A DNA stretch of 64,000 nucleotides, taken from contig JAUXRX010000030.1 in assembly GCA_030681645.1 (NCBI GenBank), positions 30,069 to 94,068 on the forward strand. The letters run 5' to 3'. Positions 1 to 13,046 of the stretch are shown in pieces; position 1 is the first letter of the stretch, and each line of letters begins with the position of its first letter. The stretch is from Archangium sp. GTDB lineage: Bacteria; Myxococcota; Myxococcia; Myxococcales; Myxococcaceae. The notes under the pieces are model-generated. The model was not told the DNA's origin. It made no database searches and saw only the letters and a program-made list of their open reading frames with translations. The position numbers were made by a program, and so were the translations under genes.

Positions 1-2441
<2,441 letters not shown>

Positions 2442-2445
<4 letters not shown>

Positions 2446-2885
2446 AGCTGCTCATTCCGAGTCTGTTGATCGCCTCCGTGGCGTTTGCGCAGGTCACCCC
2501 CGCGCCGCTCAAGCCTGCCTCGGGGGGCTCGAACCCGATGGCGCCGGTGCGGCCGAACACCACGCCGGCCCCGGTGCAGCCCGGACAGGGCGGCCTGCCG
2601 ACGGCCGCCGAGCAGCGCCTGAGCTACGCCCAGCAGGCCTTCGGGCTCGCGCACAGCATGTACCGCCAGGGCAACATCAGCGCGGACGCCGCGGCGACGT
2701 GGAGCCTGCGCATCTACGAAGCGCAGAAGGACTCGCCCACCGCGGCGAAGGAGCACCTCGACCGGATGATCGCGCTGGAGAAGCTGGCGATCGAGCGCGT
2801 GCAGGGTGGCTCAGCGCCGGTGCTCGACAAGATGACGGTCGCGTTCTTCCGCGCGCACGCCGAGCAGCTGGCAGGCAAGAAGTGA
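2442..2885 (+). CDS. Small secreted protein of unknown function
   Basis: This encodes 147 residues. Its ATG overlaps the stop of the M28 peptidase gene (ATGA), so it is probably translationally coupled to it. The N-terminus is a clear signal peptide (MKLLIPSLLIASVAFAQ, cleavage expected after AFA). A Pro/Gly-rich stretch (about 20-50) precedes a helical region with Gln- and Ala-rich segments (about 55-145). I recognise no domain or catalytic motif. Coupling to a secreted peptidase suggests a periplasmic partner, chaperone or inhibitor, but that rests only on position. Confidence 0.85.
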
Positions 2886-2893
2886 TGCCCACT

Positions 2894-2920
2894 CCGTTCG
2901 CCCCGAGCGGAGTCGAGGGG
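2894..2920 (-). repeat. Dispersed palindrome, family 1, copy 1
   Basis: It reads as the reverse complement of the core CCCTCGACTCCGCTCGGG followed by (A/G)(C/T)GAACGG. It forms an inverted pair with the copy at 2947-2973, separated by 26 nt. The pair fills the gap between the small secreted protein and the oxidase gene. Confidence 0.75.
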
Positions 2921-2946
2921 GCACCTGGCTGCCACGTCCGACCGGT

Positions 2947-2973
2947 CCCTCGACTGCGCTCGGGACGAACGGG
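2947..2973 (+). repeat. Dispersed palindrome, family 1, copy 2
   Basis: The core matches with one change (CGACTGCGCT instead of CGACTCCGCT). It is the right arm of the inverted pair with 2894-2920 and ends 9 nt before the next start codon, so the folded pair could affect translation of that gene. Confidence 0.75.
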
Positions 2974-2982
2974 TCTGGGGCG

Positions 2983-3705
2983 ATGACCCGAGACGAATTC
3001 CGAGAAGCGCTCCTGCAGGTGATGGCCCAGAAAGAACACTGGGCCTGGCACCACTTCACGAGCGGAACCGTCGAAAGGGCACGCCTCCACGTGCACCTCG
3101 AGCAGGAATACGCGGTCTTCGTGCGCGACTTCCCCGTGCTGGTCGGCCGCGCCTACGTGCAGTGCCCGATCCCCGAGGTGCGGCGCGAGCTGGCCGAGAA
3201 CCTCTACGAAGAAGAAACGGGACGACTCCACGCCGGCCGGCCCCACCCCGAGCTCTTCCTCGAGTACCCGAAGGGCCTGGGCTTCGACCTGAGGCGCTTC
3301 GCCGACGTGATCCTGTTGCCCGGCGCGAAGCACTACCGCGACACCATCGACGTGCTCACCATCGCGCGCGGCTGGGCGATCGCCGCGGCGGTCGTCACGG
3401 TCTTCATCGAGGGCACCTCGTACGATCGCGCGCTGTTCGACCCCTCGATCCCGAAGCGGCCCGAGCCCGCCCTGGCTGAGCACCCGCTGGCGAGACACTA
3501 CGGGCTGCCGCTCGAGTCGCTCGCGCTCACGAAGGCGCACCGCGGGGTGGAAGGTGATCACCGCCTCGCCGCGTGGAAGGTGATGCTCGATCACGTGGTC
3601 GAGGTCGAGCGGCCGGCGGTGGTCGATGCGATGCAACAGGTGCAGCGCGCGTGGGTGCGCTACCGCGACGACGTGGCGCAGGCGTGCGGGCTGAAGAAGG
3701 CCTGA
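2983..3705 (+). CDS. Heme-oxygenase-fold, probably iron-dependent oxidase (PqqC/TenA/CADD-like)
   Basis: This encodes 240 residues, mostly helical, with the metal-ligand pattern of the PqqC-like/CADD branch of the heme-oxygenase-like superfamily. One half is E76-x6-H83 (in ENLYEEETGRLH) and the other is H186-x3-E190-x2-H193 (HRGVEGDH). Relatives with such ligands are di-iron oxidases that act on small molecules, for example CADD in para-aminobenzoate synthesis; TenA proteins lack this metal set. The substrate cannot be read from sequence. The ATG at 2983 is the first in-frame start after the palindrome pair and is preceded by a G-rich stretch. The RDD gene follows after 2 nt, so the two are probably co-transcribed. 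Confidence 0.85.
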   Translation: MTRDEFREALLQVMAQKEHWAWHHFTSGTVERARLHVHLEQEYAVFVRDFPVLVGRAYVQCPIPEVRRELAENLYEEETGRLHAGRPHPELFLEYPKGLGFDLRRFADVILLPGAKHYRDTIDVLTIARGWAIAAAVVTVFIEGTSYDRALFDPSIPKRPEPALAEHPLARHYGLPLESLALTKAHRGVEGDHRLAAWKVMLDHVVEVERPAVVDAMQQVQRAWVRYRDDVAQACGLKKA

Positions 3706-3707
3706 AG

Positions 3708-4199
3708 ATGCAGCTGCCGCCGACTGACGAGGCCGGCCGTTTTCTTCCCACGCTGCGAGCCGCGTCGATCTTCTCGCGCTACTTCGCGAAGGCCGCCGAC
3801 CTCACCGTCGCCGCGGCGCTGATCGTGGTGCTGACGCTGACGGTGCTGCCGTTTCACTGGGCGTCGGTGGTGGGCACCACCTGGTTCATGCTGATGGACT
3901 GGGCCGGATCCCCGGGCAAGTGGCTCTTGCGGATCCGCGCGGTGACGCTCGAGGGCGTGCCGCTGGGCCCCATCGCGTCGCTCAAGCGCAACCTCGTGCT
4001 GGGCCTGCCCACGCTTTCCCACGCGTTCCTGGTGGGCGGGTACGTCGGCTTGCAGGGCGACGACCGCAAGTGGGACGCGGGGATCCTCGCCTGCGTGGGG
4101 CTGATCGTGCTGCTCGGCGAGTTCATCGGCATGGTGATGCAGCCCGAGAGCCGGCGCTGGGGCGACACCTTCGCGCGAAGCCGCGTGATCGACCGCTGA
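3708..4199 (+). CDS. RDD-family membrane protein
   Basis: This encodes 163 residues from the ATG at 3708, 2 nt after the preceding stop; the frame is open further upstream but that part overlaps the oxidase gene. It has the usual RDD arrangement: a first hydrophobic segment (about 27-50), a second segment followed by the DWAGSPGKWLLRIRAV signature, and further hydrophobic segments at about 98-115 and 122-145. RDD proteins are small polytopic inner-membrane proteins; some have been linked to ion transport but most are uncharacterised. Nothing in the sequence fixes a substrate. Confidence 0.85.
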   Translation: MQLPPTDEAGRFLPTLRAASIFSRYFAKAADLTVAAALIVVLTLTVLPFHWASVVGTTWFMLMDWAGSPGKWLLRIRAVTLEGVPLGPIASLKRNLVLGLPTLSHAFLVGGYVGLQGDDRKWDAGILACVGLIVLLGEFIGMVMQPESRRWGDTFARSRVIDR

Positions 4200-4208
4200 A
4201 GCTCCCGT

Positions 4209-4234
4209 CCCTCGACTCCGCTCGGGATGGACGG
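4209..4234 (+). repeat. Dispersed palindrome, family 1, copy 3
   Basis: The core CCCTCGACTCCGCTCGGG is exact and the tail is ATGGACGG. It is the left arm of an inverted pair with 4262-4286, in the convergent gap between the RDD and TIGR02996 genes, 10 nt after the RDD stop. Confidence 0.78.
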
Positions 4235-4261
4235 TTCGGGGCTCGGGAATGTTGGTGCCCC

Positions 4262-4286
4262 GCTCACCCCGAGCGGAGTCGAGGGG
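4262..4286 (-). repeat. Dispersed palindrome, family 1, copy 4
   Basis: This is the right arm of the pair with 4209-4234 and ends 6 nt before the stop of the minus-strand gene. A fold of the whole pair would give a stable hairpin at the ends of both converging transcripts. Confidence 0.78.
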
Positions 4287-4292
4287 CCCGAT

Positions 4293-5864
4293 TCAATACG
4301 CTCTCTTCCACTGCACTCTGCGCGAGCGGCTCCTCACGATCGCGATCGCCGCCTCGAACCGATCCCGCTGCGAGTCAGGCACCGGCAGCTCGATCGCGGC
4401 CACCTGGAGCGGCACCTTCGCGAAAGGCGCGAGCAGGTCGGGCATCGCCTGCGCCACCCAGTCCGGGTTGGCGAAATACGACGCGTTGAGCAACACCGAC
4501 CAGCCGCTCTCGCCGCGGGTGAACGTCGCGTCGAGCTGACCGCCTGCGCGCACGATGAGCGAGGCGAGCGTCGAAGGCGCGCCCTCCAGCGCGAGCAGGG
4601 GCGTGCACGTGCGATCCAGGAACAGCTCGAGTGACGTCAGCCCGCGCGCAGCGGGGCTCTTGAAGAGCTCGCCCAGCAGGGTGTCGAGCCGCACGTTCTT
4701 GAGGCTGCGAATCGTCAGCGCCTCGAGCTGCAGCCTCGCGATCGCCTTCACCAGCGAGGGGAAGTCGTCGCCCACCACGTCCCAGCGCGCGAGCCTCGGC
4801 GCGAGCGGGGGCAGGGCGTTCCGCCGCAGCTCTGGCCCTCTGGCCTCGACCAGCGAGTCGAAGCGTGCGCCCTTCACGAAGCCGTCCTCGAACTCGACCT
4901 GGCGCAGCAGCCTCGTCAGCGGGTGCGCCGGCACGTTCTCCAGCGCGCGCGCGGCGACGACGAAGCCCCGCTCGAAGCGCAGGTCGGACTTCGCCACCAC
5001 GCCGTCGAAGGGCCCGAGCAGCGCCTTGCGCTGGGTGGCGAGCAGCTCCTCTTCGCGCGCCCGGGCCGCCGGGGAGACCTTGCCCCTGGCCTTCGTCCGC
5101 GCCGTCTGCAGCGCGATGAACTCGCCCGCGGGGTGGCGGTGCTCCATCAACCAGTCGGCGTAGACGAGCCGCGGTCCGTCGTCGTCGGGCTGCGCGACGA
5201 TCGCCTCGAGCATCTGGCTCGCGTCGCCGAGCTGCGGCGGCGCCGAGGGGGCCGTGCGTCCGCCCACCTGCGCCAGCATTCGCGCCACGGCGGCCGCGTC
5301 GGCAGGCTCGGTGCACTTCCGCGCCTTCGTCAGCTTCTTGAGCACGTTCGAGAAGCGCTCTGGAGAGAAGCCCCAGCCCCCGCCGCGCCTGGCGAGCAGC
5401 GCCTCGTACTCGCGCGCGTCTTCCACCACCCCGAGATCGCCGTGCTGCTCGATGCAGTTCACCAGGCGCCGCCACACCTTCGCGGTGAGCCCGTGCTGGA
5501 TGACGGTGAGCACCCGCAGGGCCATTCGCGCCACGCGGGGGTCCGGCTTCGTCTTCGCCCACGCTTCGATCGACGGCCACACCAGCCGGCCTGCTGCTTC
5601 GCGCGCGAAGTCCTCGAACGCCGCGAGCACCGCCGAGCGCTCGGCGTCGGGCGCCTTCTTCGCCAGCGTCGCCAGGGCGGCGGCCCGCTCGCCCTTCTTG
5701 AGCGGCAGCCCCTCGAGCGGCGTGGCCAGGCTCGCGCCGAGCGCCTCGATCAGCCGCCCCAGGCCAGGGTCGAAGGTCTTTCCCCACCCATGCAACAGCA
5801 GGCCGAGCGCCTCGTCGGGCTCGGCCCCGATCAACTTCTCCGCGCGGAGTTCTTCGCCAGCCAT
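4293..5864 (-). CDS. TIGR02996 domain-containing protein
   Basis: This encodes 523 residues. Residues about 218-260 (PRLVYADWLMEHRHPAGEFI and flanks) match the TIGR02996 'repeat-companion' domain, common in myxobacteria and planctomycetes and usually placed before leucine-rich-like repeats. The N-terminal 200 residues are Ala/Leu-rich and helical, like an alpha-solenoid. The part after 290 has Leu-spaced segments such as LARLQLEALTIRSLKNVRL, which could be degenerate leucine-rich repeats. There is no signal peptide, so it is probably cytoplasmic; the function is unknown. The start at 5864 lies 26 bp from the divergent M1 gene, so their promoters must overlap or lie inside coding sequence. Confidence 0.85.
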   Translation of the reverse strand: MAGEELRAEKLIGAEPDEALGLLLHGWGKTFDPGLGRLIEALGASLATPLEGLPLKKGERAAALATLAKKAPDAERSAVLAAFEDFAREAAGRLVWPSIEAWAKTKPDPRVARMALRVLTVIQHGLTAKVWRRLVNCIEQHGDLGVVEDAREYEALLARRGGGWGFSPERFSNVLKKLTKARKCTEPADAAAVARMLAQVGGRTAPSAPPQLGDASQMLEAIVAQPDDDGPRLVYADWLMEHRHPAGEFIALQTARTKARGKVSPAARAREEELLATQRKALLGPFDGVVAKSDLRFERGFVVAARALENVPAHPLTRLLRQVEFEDGFVKGARFDSLVEARGPELRRNALPPLAPRLARWDVVGDDFPSLVKAIARLQLEALTIRSLKNVRLDTLLGELFKSPAARGLTSLELFLDRTCTPLLALEGAPSTLASLIVRAGGQLDATFTRGESGWSVLLNASYFANPDWVAQAMPDLLAPFAKVPLQVAAIELPVPDSQRDRFEAAIAIVRSRSRRVQWKRAY

Positions 5865-5890
5865 GGTGCAGACACTACTGTCCCGGCTCC

Positions 5891-8344
<2,454 letters not shown>

Positions 8345-8345
8345 G

Positions 8346-8386
8346 TCTCTCCCTCTCTCCGAGGGGCGAGAGGTCGGGGAGAGGGC
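8346..8386 (+). repeat. Dispersed palindrome, family 2, copy 1
   Basis: It starts CTCTCCCTCTCTCC and continues with GAGGGGCGAGAGG and a G-rich tail, so it can fold back on itself. It sits in the 56-nt convergent gap between the M1 peptidase and the minus-strand gene ending at 8401. Confidence 0.75.
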
Positions 8387-8400
8387 AAACGCCAGAAGTC

Positions 8401-8970
8401 CTACCTGGGCCCCTGCGCCGGCTTGACCACGTTCGGAGGCTCTACCCGAAGCGTGGGCAGCTGCGCCTTCCGCTGCGAGGCGTCTCGCGCGCCCAGCCGG
8501 GTCTTCGCGAGCTCCATCGCGGCAGCGCACCGCTGGTTGGCCGGCTCCTGCTCGAGGCACCGCGTCAACACCTCGTGCGCTGAACGCACCCGCTCGAGAT
8601 CCGCGTCGGGCTCGGCCAGCAGGGTCTCGACGTAGTCGAGCTCCTTCGAGTTCCCCTGAAACGGGCTCTCTGCGACCTCCGGGTCCGCGTTGGCGGTCGC
8701 CAGCCGCGGGTAGACCGGTGCTGCGTTCACCTGCTGCAGCGGCCCATTGCGCGGGGCGAGCATGGCGGCTTCGGCTTCCCCGCGGTTGACCCCCGGGCGC
8801 GCTGCGACCGGAGGTGGAGGCGCCGCGATCGGCGGCGCCATCGCCTCGGCAGGAAGCACGACCGTCTGCACCACCGGCTGCGGCACGTCACTCACCAACA
8901 CCCGCGACGCGAAGTACGCGCCCCCGAGCACCACGACGCACCCACCCACCACGATCACACTCGTACGCAT
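8401..8970 (-). CDS. Membrane-anchored protein of unknown function
   Basis: This encodes 189 residues from the ATG at 8970 (MRTSVIVVGGCVVVLGGAYF), only 2 nt after the stop of the dehydrogenase gene, so the two form an operon. The first 25 residues are a single membrane anchor or uncleaved signal. A Pro/Ala-rich linker (about 28-60) follows, then a helical region (about 95-150) with Cys-containing segments like a single TPR-type hairpin. Reading frames starting farther upstream run antiparallel through the dehydrogenase gene and are not credible. Function unknown. Confidence 0.8.
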   Translation of the reverse strand: MRTSVIVVGGCVVVLGGAYFASRVLVSDVPQPVVQTVVLPAEAMAPPIAAPPPPVAARPGVNRGEAEAAMLAPRNGPLQQVNAAPVYPRLATANADPEVAESPFQGNSKELDYVETLLAEPDADLERVRSAHEVLTRCLEQEPANQRCAAAMELAKTRLGARDASQRKAQLPTLRVEPPNVVKPAQGPR

Positions 8971-8972
8971 GT

Positions 8973-9854
8973 TCAAATCACCTTCGTGCCGACGAGATCT
9001 TCGAACGCGGTGATCACCGCGGCGATGTCCTGCCCGCCGTGACCGGTGGCGCGCGCGAGGTTGTACGTCTCCCTCAGCGACGCAGCCGTCGGCGTCGGCA
9101 CCTTGTGGGCCGCGGCGTTGTCGAGGAACAGCGAGAGGTCCTTGTGCATCAGGTCGATCGAGAAGTGCGTGGTGAAGTCGCGCTCGAGGATCGCCTTGCC
9201 CTTGAAGTCGAAGTACGGCGAGCGGAAGCCCGACGCCTGCACCACCTCGATCAGCTTGCGCGGGTCGACGCCCGCCTTCTTCGTCAGCAGCAGCCCTTCG
9301 CTGAAGCACTGCAGCATGCCGGCGATGAGGGCATTGCCCGCGAGCTTCACCTGCGTGCCGGTGCCCACCTCGCCGCAGTGAATGACCTTCTCGCCCACGG
9401 CCTGGAAGATCGGCGTCGCCCGGGCCAGCGTGGCGGCGCTGCACCCGGTCATGATCACCAGCGTGCCCTTCTCGGCGCCGCTGCGGGAACCCGTCACCGG
9501 CGCGTCGGCGAAGTCCACGCCCTTCGCGGCGAAGCGCGCGGCGAGCGACTCGACCATCGGCACCGAGACGGTGGAGAAGTCGATGAAGAGCTGGCCGGGC
9601 TTCGCCTGTTCGAGCAGCCCCGCGGCCACGCCCTCGAGCGCCGCGGGATCCGCCACGCAGGTGCAATACGCGTCGACCTTGCCCGCCAGCTCGCCGGGCG
9701 TCGCCGCGACCTCGATGCCGTCGGCCTTCAGCGCCTCGGCGCGGGCGAGGCTGCGATTCCACACCACCACCTGGAAGCCCTTCTTCTTCAGGTTCTTTGC
9801 CATGGGGGTGCCCATGGTGCCCAGGCCGAGGAAGCCGACGCGCGAGATGCTCAT
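8973..9854 (-). CDS. NAD(P)-dependent beta-hydroxyacid dehydrogenase (3-hydroxyisobutyrate dehydrogenase / GLYR family)
   Basis: This encodes 293 residues. The Rossmann motif G10-x-G12-x2-G15 (GLGTMG) opens the protein and the substrate loop DAPVTGSRSGAEKGTL is typical of the family. The helix with the catalytic lysine (VKLAGNALIAGM) and a helical C-terminal domain complete it. The family oxidises or reduces small beta-hydroxy acids: 3-hydroxyisobutyrate, tartronate semialdehyde, or succinic semialdehyde/glyoxylate in the GLYR branch. The SGAEKG form of the loop favours the GLYR branch, but the substrate is not settled. No valine-degradation gene is nearby. It heads a two-gene unit with the membrane protein downstream. 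Confidence 0.92.
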   Translation of the reverse strand: MSISRVGFLGLGTMGTPMAKNLKKKGFQVVVWNRSLARAEALKADGIEVAATPGELAGKVDAYCTCVADPAALEGVAAGLLEQAKPGQLFIDFSTVSVPMVESLAARFAAKGVDFADAPVTGSRSGAEKGTLVIMTGCSAATLARATPIFQAVGEKVIHCGEVGTGTQVKLAGNALIAGMLQCFSEGLLLTKKAGVDPRKLIEVVQASGFRSPYFDFKGKAILERDFTTHFSIDLMHKDLSLFLDNAAAHKVPTPTAASLRETYNLARATGHGGQDIAAVITAFEDLVGTKVI

Positions 9855-9931
9855 GGGGCGAAGCGAGTAGCAGAGGACCGCGCCCTTGGGGAACTCCCCC
9901 CTTCTGGCTGGGCGAGGTAGAACGGCGTGGC

Positions 9932-10165
9932 ATGCCGCTGCGCTTCTTCAGGAAAGAGAACTCGAGCCCCGCCCGCCGTGAACGGGAGGAGAAGATCGAG
10001 CGCGCCCTGGTGGACGGGTTCCGGCAGCTCTCTGACCTGCTCAAGAAGGCCGCCGACCTCATCGAGGCCAAGCGCCTCGAGCGGGGCGGCTACGACAAGC
10101 AGGAGAAGTTCCTCGAGCGAACCGTGCCTCCGCCTGCGCCGGTGCCCCCGAAGGACCGCCGCTGA
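9932..10165 (+). CDS. Small charged protein of unknown function
   Basis: This encodes 77 residues from the ATG at 9932; the frame is open upstream but there it overlaps the divergent dehydrogenase start. It is rich in Arg, Lys and Glu with one predicted helix (about 20-55, KIERALVDGFRQLSDLLKKA) and a Pro-rich tail. The acyltransferase gene starts at the very next nucleotide after its stop, so the two are transcribed, and likely translated, together. I recognise no domain; a small cytoplasmic helper of the acyltransferase is possible. Confidence 0.65.
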   Translation: MPLRFFRKENSSPARREREEKIERALVDGFRQLSDLLKKAADLIEAKRLERGGYDKQEKFLERTVPPPAPVPPKDRR

Positions 10166-11488
10166 ATGTTCTACCGGGCGTTTCGAGCGGTGTCGGCGCT
10201 GGCGCTGCGCCTGTTCTTCCGCGTCGAGCCGCCCATCGATCCCACCGGGGCGCTGACGCTCGAGGGCCCGGTGATGTACGTGGGCAACCACCCCAACGGC
10301 CTGATGGACCCCGGCTTCATGCTGATCCTCGCCCAGCGCCGGGTGACCTTCCTCGCCAAGGAACCGCTCTTCAGGATGCCCGTGCTCGGCCAGATCATGC
10401 GCGGCATGGACGCGCTGCCCATCTACCGCAAGCAGGACGGCCCGGGAGACACCTCGAAGAACGAAGGCACGCTCACCGCCTCGGTCGACGCGCTGCTGCA
10501 GGGCAGGGCGATCACCTTGTTCCCCGAGGGCAAGAGCCACAGTGAGCCGCAGCTCGCCGAGCTGAAGACCGGCGCGGCCCGCATCGCGCTCGAGGCCGCT
10601 CGCAAGGGCGCCGCGGTGAGGCTGGTGCCGGTGGGCATCACCTACGAGGCGAAGAACCGCTTCAAGAGCCGGGTGCACGTCGAGGTCGCGCCGCCGCTCC
10701 CGGCCACCGACTTCCTCGAGGCGGCCGGCGAAGATCCCCACCAGGCCGCGGTGCGCTTCACCGAGGCGATCGCCGCGGCGCTGCGGCAGGTCACCCTCAA
10801 CCTCGACGCCTGGGAAGATCTGCCCATCCTCGAGACGGCCGAGGCGCTCTACGCCCTCTCTCACCGCGAGCGGGCCGGCAGCGCCGAGCGGCAGAAGGCC
10901 TTCGCCCGCGGCATGTCGCTGCTGCGCAACGAGCAGCCCGAGCGCTTCGAGAAGCTGAAGAACGACCTCGCCGCCTATCGCGCGCGCCTCGAGCTCCTCC
11001 GCGTTTCGGCTGACGATCTCACCTCGCAGTACCGCCCTGGCACGGTCGCGTTCTTCATCGCGCGCAACCTCTTCTCGGTGCTCTCGATACCGCTCGTGCT
11101 CACCGGCTTCGCGCTCTTCGCGATCCCGTACCACCTGCCCTTGCTGGCGGTGAAAGCGGTGAAGCCCGAGAAGGACACCGAGTCGACGGTGAAGGTGCTC
11201 ACGCTGCTGCTGCTCGCGCCGCTGTGGTGGGCGCTGCTCGTCGCCCTGGCGGGGTGGGCCGGAGGCCTCGGCTTCGCCATCGCCACGCTGCTGGCGGTGC
11301 CTCCGCTCGCGCTCTTCACCCGGTACTACCTCGAGCGCCGCGCCGCGGCCTGGCACGACGCGCGGACGTTCTTCGTGCTGCTCAGCCGCCAGCGCGTGAA
11401 GGCGGGCCTGCTCGAAGAAGGGCAGGCCCTCGCCGCAGAGGTCGAGGGGCTCGTGCAGGAGCTGGCCCCTCGCCTCGGTCAGGCCTGA
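10166..11488 (+). CDS. PlsC-type glycerol(-phosphate) acyltransferase, membrane protein
   Basis: This encodes 440 residues. Acyltransferase block I is NHPNGLMDP with H42 and D48; the H-x5-D spacing resembles the Gat1/Sct1 glycerol-3-phosphate acyltransferase branch rather than the H-x4-D of classic PlsC. The FPEG block is at 119-122 (FPEGKSHSE). A helical middle (about 215-280) is followed by hydrophobic segments at about 295-325 and 345-390. It probably transfers an acyl chain to glycerol-3-phosphate or lysophosphatidic acid at the inner membrane in phospholipid synthesis; which acceptor is used is uncertain. It ends 4 nt from the stop of the convergent Cys-rich lipoprotein gene, without an obvious terminator between. 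Confidence 0.9.
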   Translation: MFYRAFRAVSALALRLFFRVEPPIDPTGALTLEGPVMYVGNHPNGLMDPGFMLILAQRRVTFLAKEPLFRMPVLGQIMRGMDALPIYRKQDGPGDTSKNEGTLTASVDALLQGRAITLFPEGKSHSEPQLAELKTGAARIALEAARKGAAVRLVPVGITYEAKNRFKSRVHVEVAPPLPATDFLEAAGEDPHQAAVRFTEAIAAALRQVTLNLDAWEDLPILETAEALYALSHRERAGSAERQKAFARGMSLLRNEQPERFEKLKNDLAAYRARLELLRVSADDLTSQYRPGTVAFFIARNLFSVLSIPLVLTGFALFAIPYHLPLLAVKAVKPEKDTESTVKVLTLLLLAPLWWALLVALAGWAGGLGFAIATLLAVPPLALFTRYYLERRAAAWHDARTFFVLLSRQRVKAGLLEEGQALAAEVEGLVQELAPRLGQA

Positions 11489-11492
11489 AGGC

Positions 11493-12998
11493 TCAGTTGG
11501 CCAGCCGGGTCTGGCAGTTGACGGTCCCCGTCGCCGTGTCGCAGCAGAACCCGGTGTTGACGTTGCACTGCGTCATGCCCGCAACGTTCGCGCACTCGGT
11601 GCTGTTGGTGCACTTCGGCCAGAGCACGCCCACGGTGGGCTCGGTGGAGGACTTCGAGAAGCAGGTGTAGCCGGACCGGCTCGAGCCGGCCGAGCCAGGC
11701 GTCGTGCAGGTGCCCAGGCAGTAGTAGTTGGTGCCACCGTCAGACAGCGGGAAACCCATCTCGGTCTTTCCGGCGGCGGTGCACCAGGTGTCCGGAGGCG
11801 CGAGATCGGAGCTGGCGAGGCAGTAGCCGTTCGGGAAGCTGGCCTGGCACGCTGCGAGGATCGGATCGGGGGGGGTGGCGCAGTCCGCCGAGGTGGTGCA
11901 CGCGTTGCCGGCCTTGGTGGGGTTACCGCCGCCCGTGAACGTGGCGATGCTCCCCGTGCCGAGCAGCAGCATGCAGCCCGCGGCAGGGGCCGCGCCCGTG
12001 AGGGGCTCGACCGGAAGGCACTGGAAGCCCGTGGTGCAAGTCGCCGTCGAAGTGCAGGTGCGGGTGCAGAAGCGATCGACCTCGTTGAAGAGGTAGGGGT
12101 AGGTGCTGATGCCGCCCGCGCAGACTGCGTTGGCGGGGCAGGTGCCGGTGCAGGGCAGCGTGCAGAAGCCGCTCGCGTAGGCCGTCGGGGCCGTCGCTCC
12201 GAAGGGGGTCGTCTGGAGCTTGCAGTACGCCCCTGCGCCGAGCCCCGTGCACTGGCTCGAATTCGTGCAAGTCATGCCGACCGACACCGTGCCACCGCCA
12301 CCGCCGCCGGTGCCTCCACCGGTCCCGCCGCCGGTGCCACCGCCGACGCCACCGCCGACGCCGCCACCCGTGCCGCCGGTGCAGACGTAGTTCACGCAGT
12401 TCGCCGTGCCGGAGCAGGTCGCACACTGCACGCCGCCCTCACCGCAGATGGTGTTGTTGTTCGAGTTCGCGCGGATGATGCAGGTGCCCTGGAAGAAGCA
12501 GCCGTCGCAGGTCGAGCCGCCGCCGCCACCAGTCACGCCGCCTCCGGTGCCGCCGCCCGTGACGCCGCCGCCCGTGCCCCCGCCCGTCACGCCGCCGCCC
12601 GTGCCTCCGCCCGTGCCTCCGCCCGTCACGCCGCCGCCCGTGCCTCCTCCCGTGACGCCGCCGCCGGTGCCGCCGCCCGTGACGCCGCCGCCGGTGCCGC
12701 CGCCCGTGACGCCGCCGCCAGTCCCGCCACCACTGCCACCGCCGTTGCCGCCGCCGTTGCCGTTGGTCTGCGAGCAGGTGCCGAGGTTGCAGGCCTGGGC
12801 GATCTGGCAGACCGCGCAGGTGCCGCCGAGCTGGCCGCAGGCGCCGTTCGAGGTGCCGAGCTGGCATTCGCCCTTGGCGTCACAACAGCCAGACGCGCAG
12901 GTCGTCGAGCTACAGTTCTTCGCGGTGCCACACGACGGCGCAATGGCCATGACCACGCCGATGGCAAACCCGGCGAGCAGATGCTTCACGTTCTTCAT
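11493..12998 (-). CDS. Cys-rich secreted lipoprotein with Gly/Thr/Val repeat linker
   Basis: This encodes 501 residues from the ATG at 12998; the frame is open farther upstream but residues from MKNVKHLLAGF onward form the signal, ending in the likely lipobox APSC. A first Cys cluster is followed by a linker of about 75 residues of GGGTGGGVT-type repeats, a short Cys module, a second Gly-rich linker, and then repeated Cys modules to the C-terminus. The many paired Cys indicate disulfides, so it acts outside the cytoplasm, presumably as a surface or adhesive protein. It is a paralogue of the gene at 49074-50573 (same signal, same order, and N-terminal CCDxKG). Such proteins are common in myxobacteria, without known function. 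Confidence 0.85.
   Translation of the reverse strand: MKNVKHLLAGFAIGVVMAIAPSCGTAKNCSSTTCASGCCDAKGECQLGTSNGACGQLGGTCAVCQIAQACNLGTCSQTNGNGGGNGGGSGGGTGGGVTGGGTGGGVTGGGTGGGVTGGGTGGGVTGGGTGGGTGGGVTGGGTGGGVTGGGTGGGVTGGGGGSTCDGCFFQGTCIIRANSNNNTICGEGGVQCATCSGTANCVNYVCTGGTGGGVGGGVGGGTGGGTGGGTGGGGGGTVSVGMTCTNSSQCTGLGAGAYCKLQTTPFGATAPTAYASGFCTLPCTGTCPANAVCAGGISTYPYLFNEVDRFCTRTCTSTATCTTGFQCLPVEPLTGAAPAAGCMLLLGTGSIATFTGGGNPTKAGNACTTSADCATPPDPILAACQASFPNGYCLASSDLAPPDTWCTAAGKTEMGFPLSDGGTNYYCLGTCTTPGSAGSSRSGYTCFSKSSTEPTVGVLWPKCTNSTECANVAGMTQCNVNTGFCCDTATGTVNCQTRLAN
12530..12760 (-). repeat. Tandem repeats coding the Gly-rich linker
   Basis: Variants of a unit of about 30 bp (coding GGGTGGGVTG) repeat roughly eight times, with some half units. 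Synonymous changes between units (CCGCCCGTGACG versus CCTCCGGTGCCG) show the repeats are not freshly duplicated. It lies inside the Cys-rich lipoprotein gene; copy number could vary between strains. Confidence 0.85.
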
Positions 12999-13046
12999 TG
13001 AATGAGTCCTCGGCCTGTCCCGCCGGCCGCGGGGAACAGGAACACC

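Noticed and set aside
2677..3636. Long antisense open frames opposite many genes, for example at 2677-3636 and 6377-7969 (minus), 20913-23108, 23238-24929, 26321-28492 and 41723-45028
   Set aside because: They are side effects of strong GC bias at third codon positions. Their products are Arg/Ala/Gly-rich with no domain, and the opposite strand has recognised genes.
12530..12760. CRISPR-like regular repeats
   Set aside because: The repeats are in frame within one protein, have no spacers, and code a Gly/Thr/Val linker.
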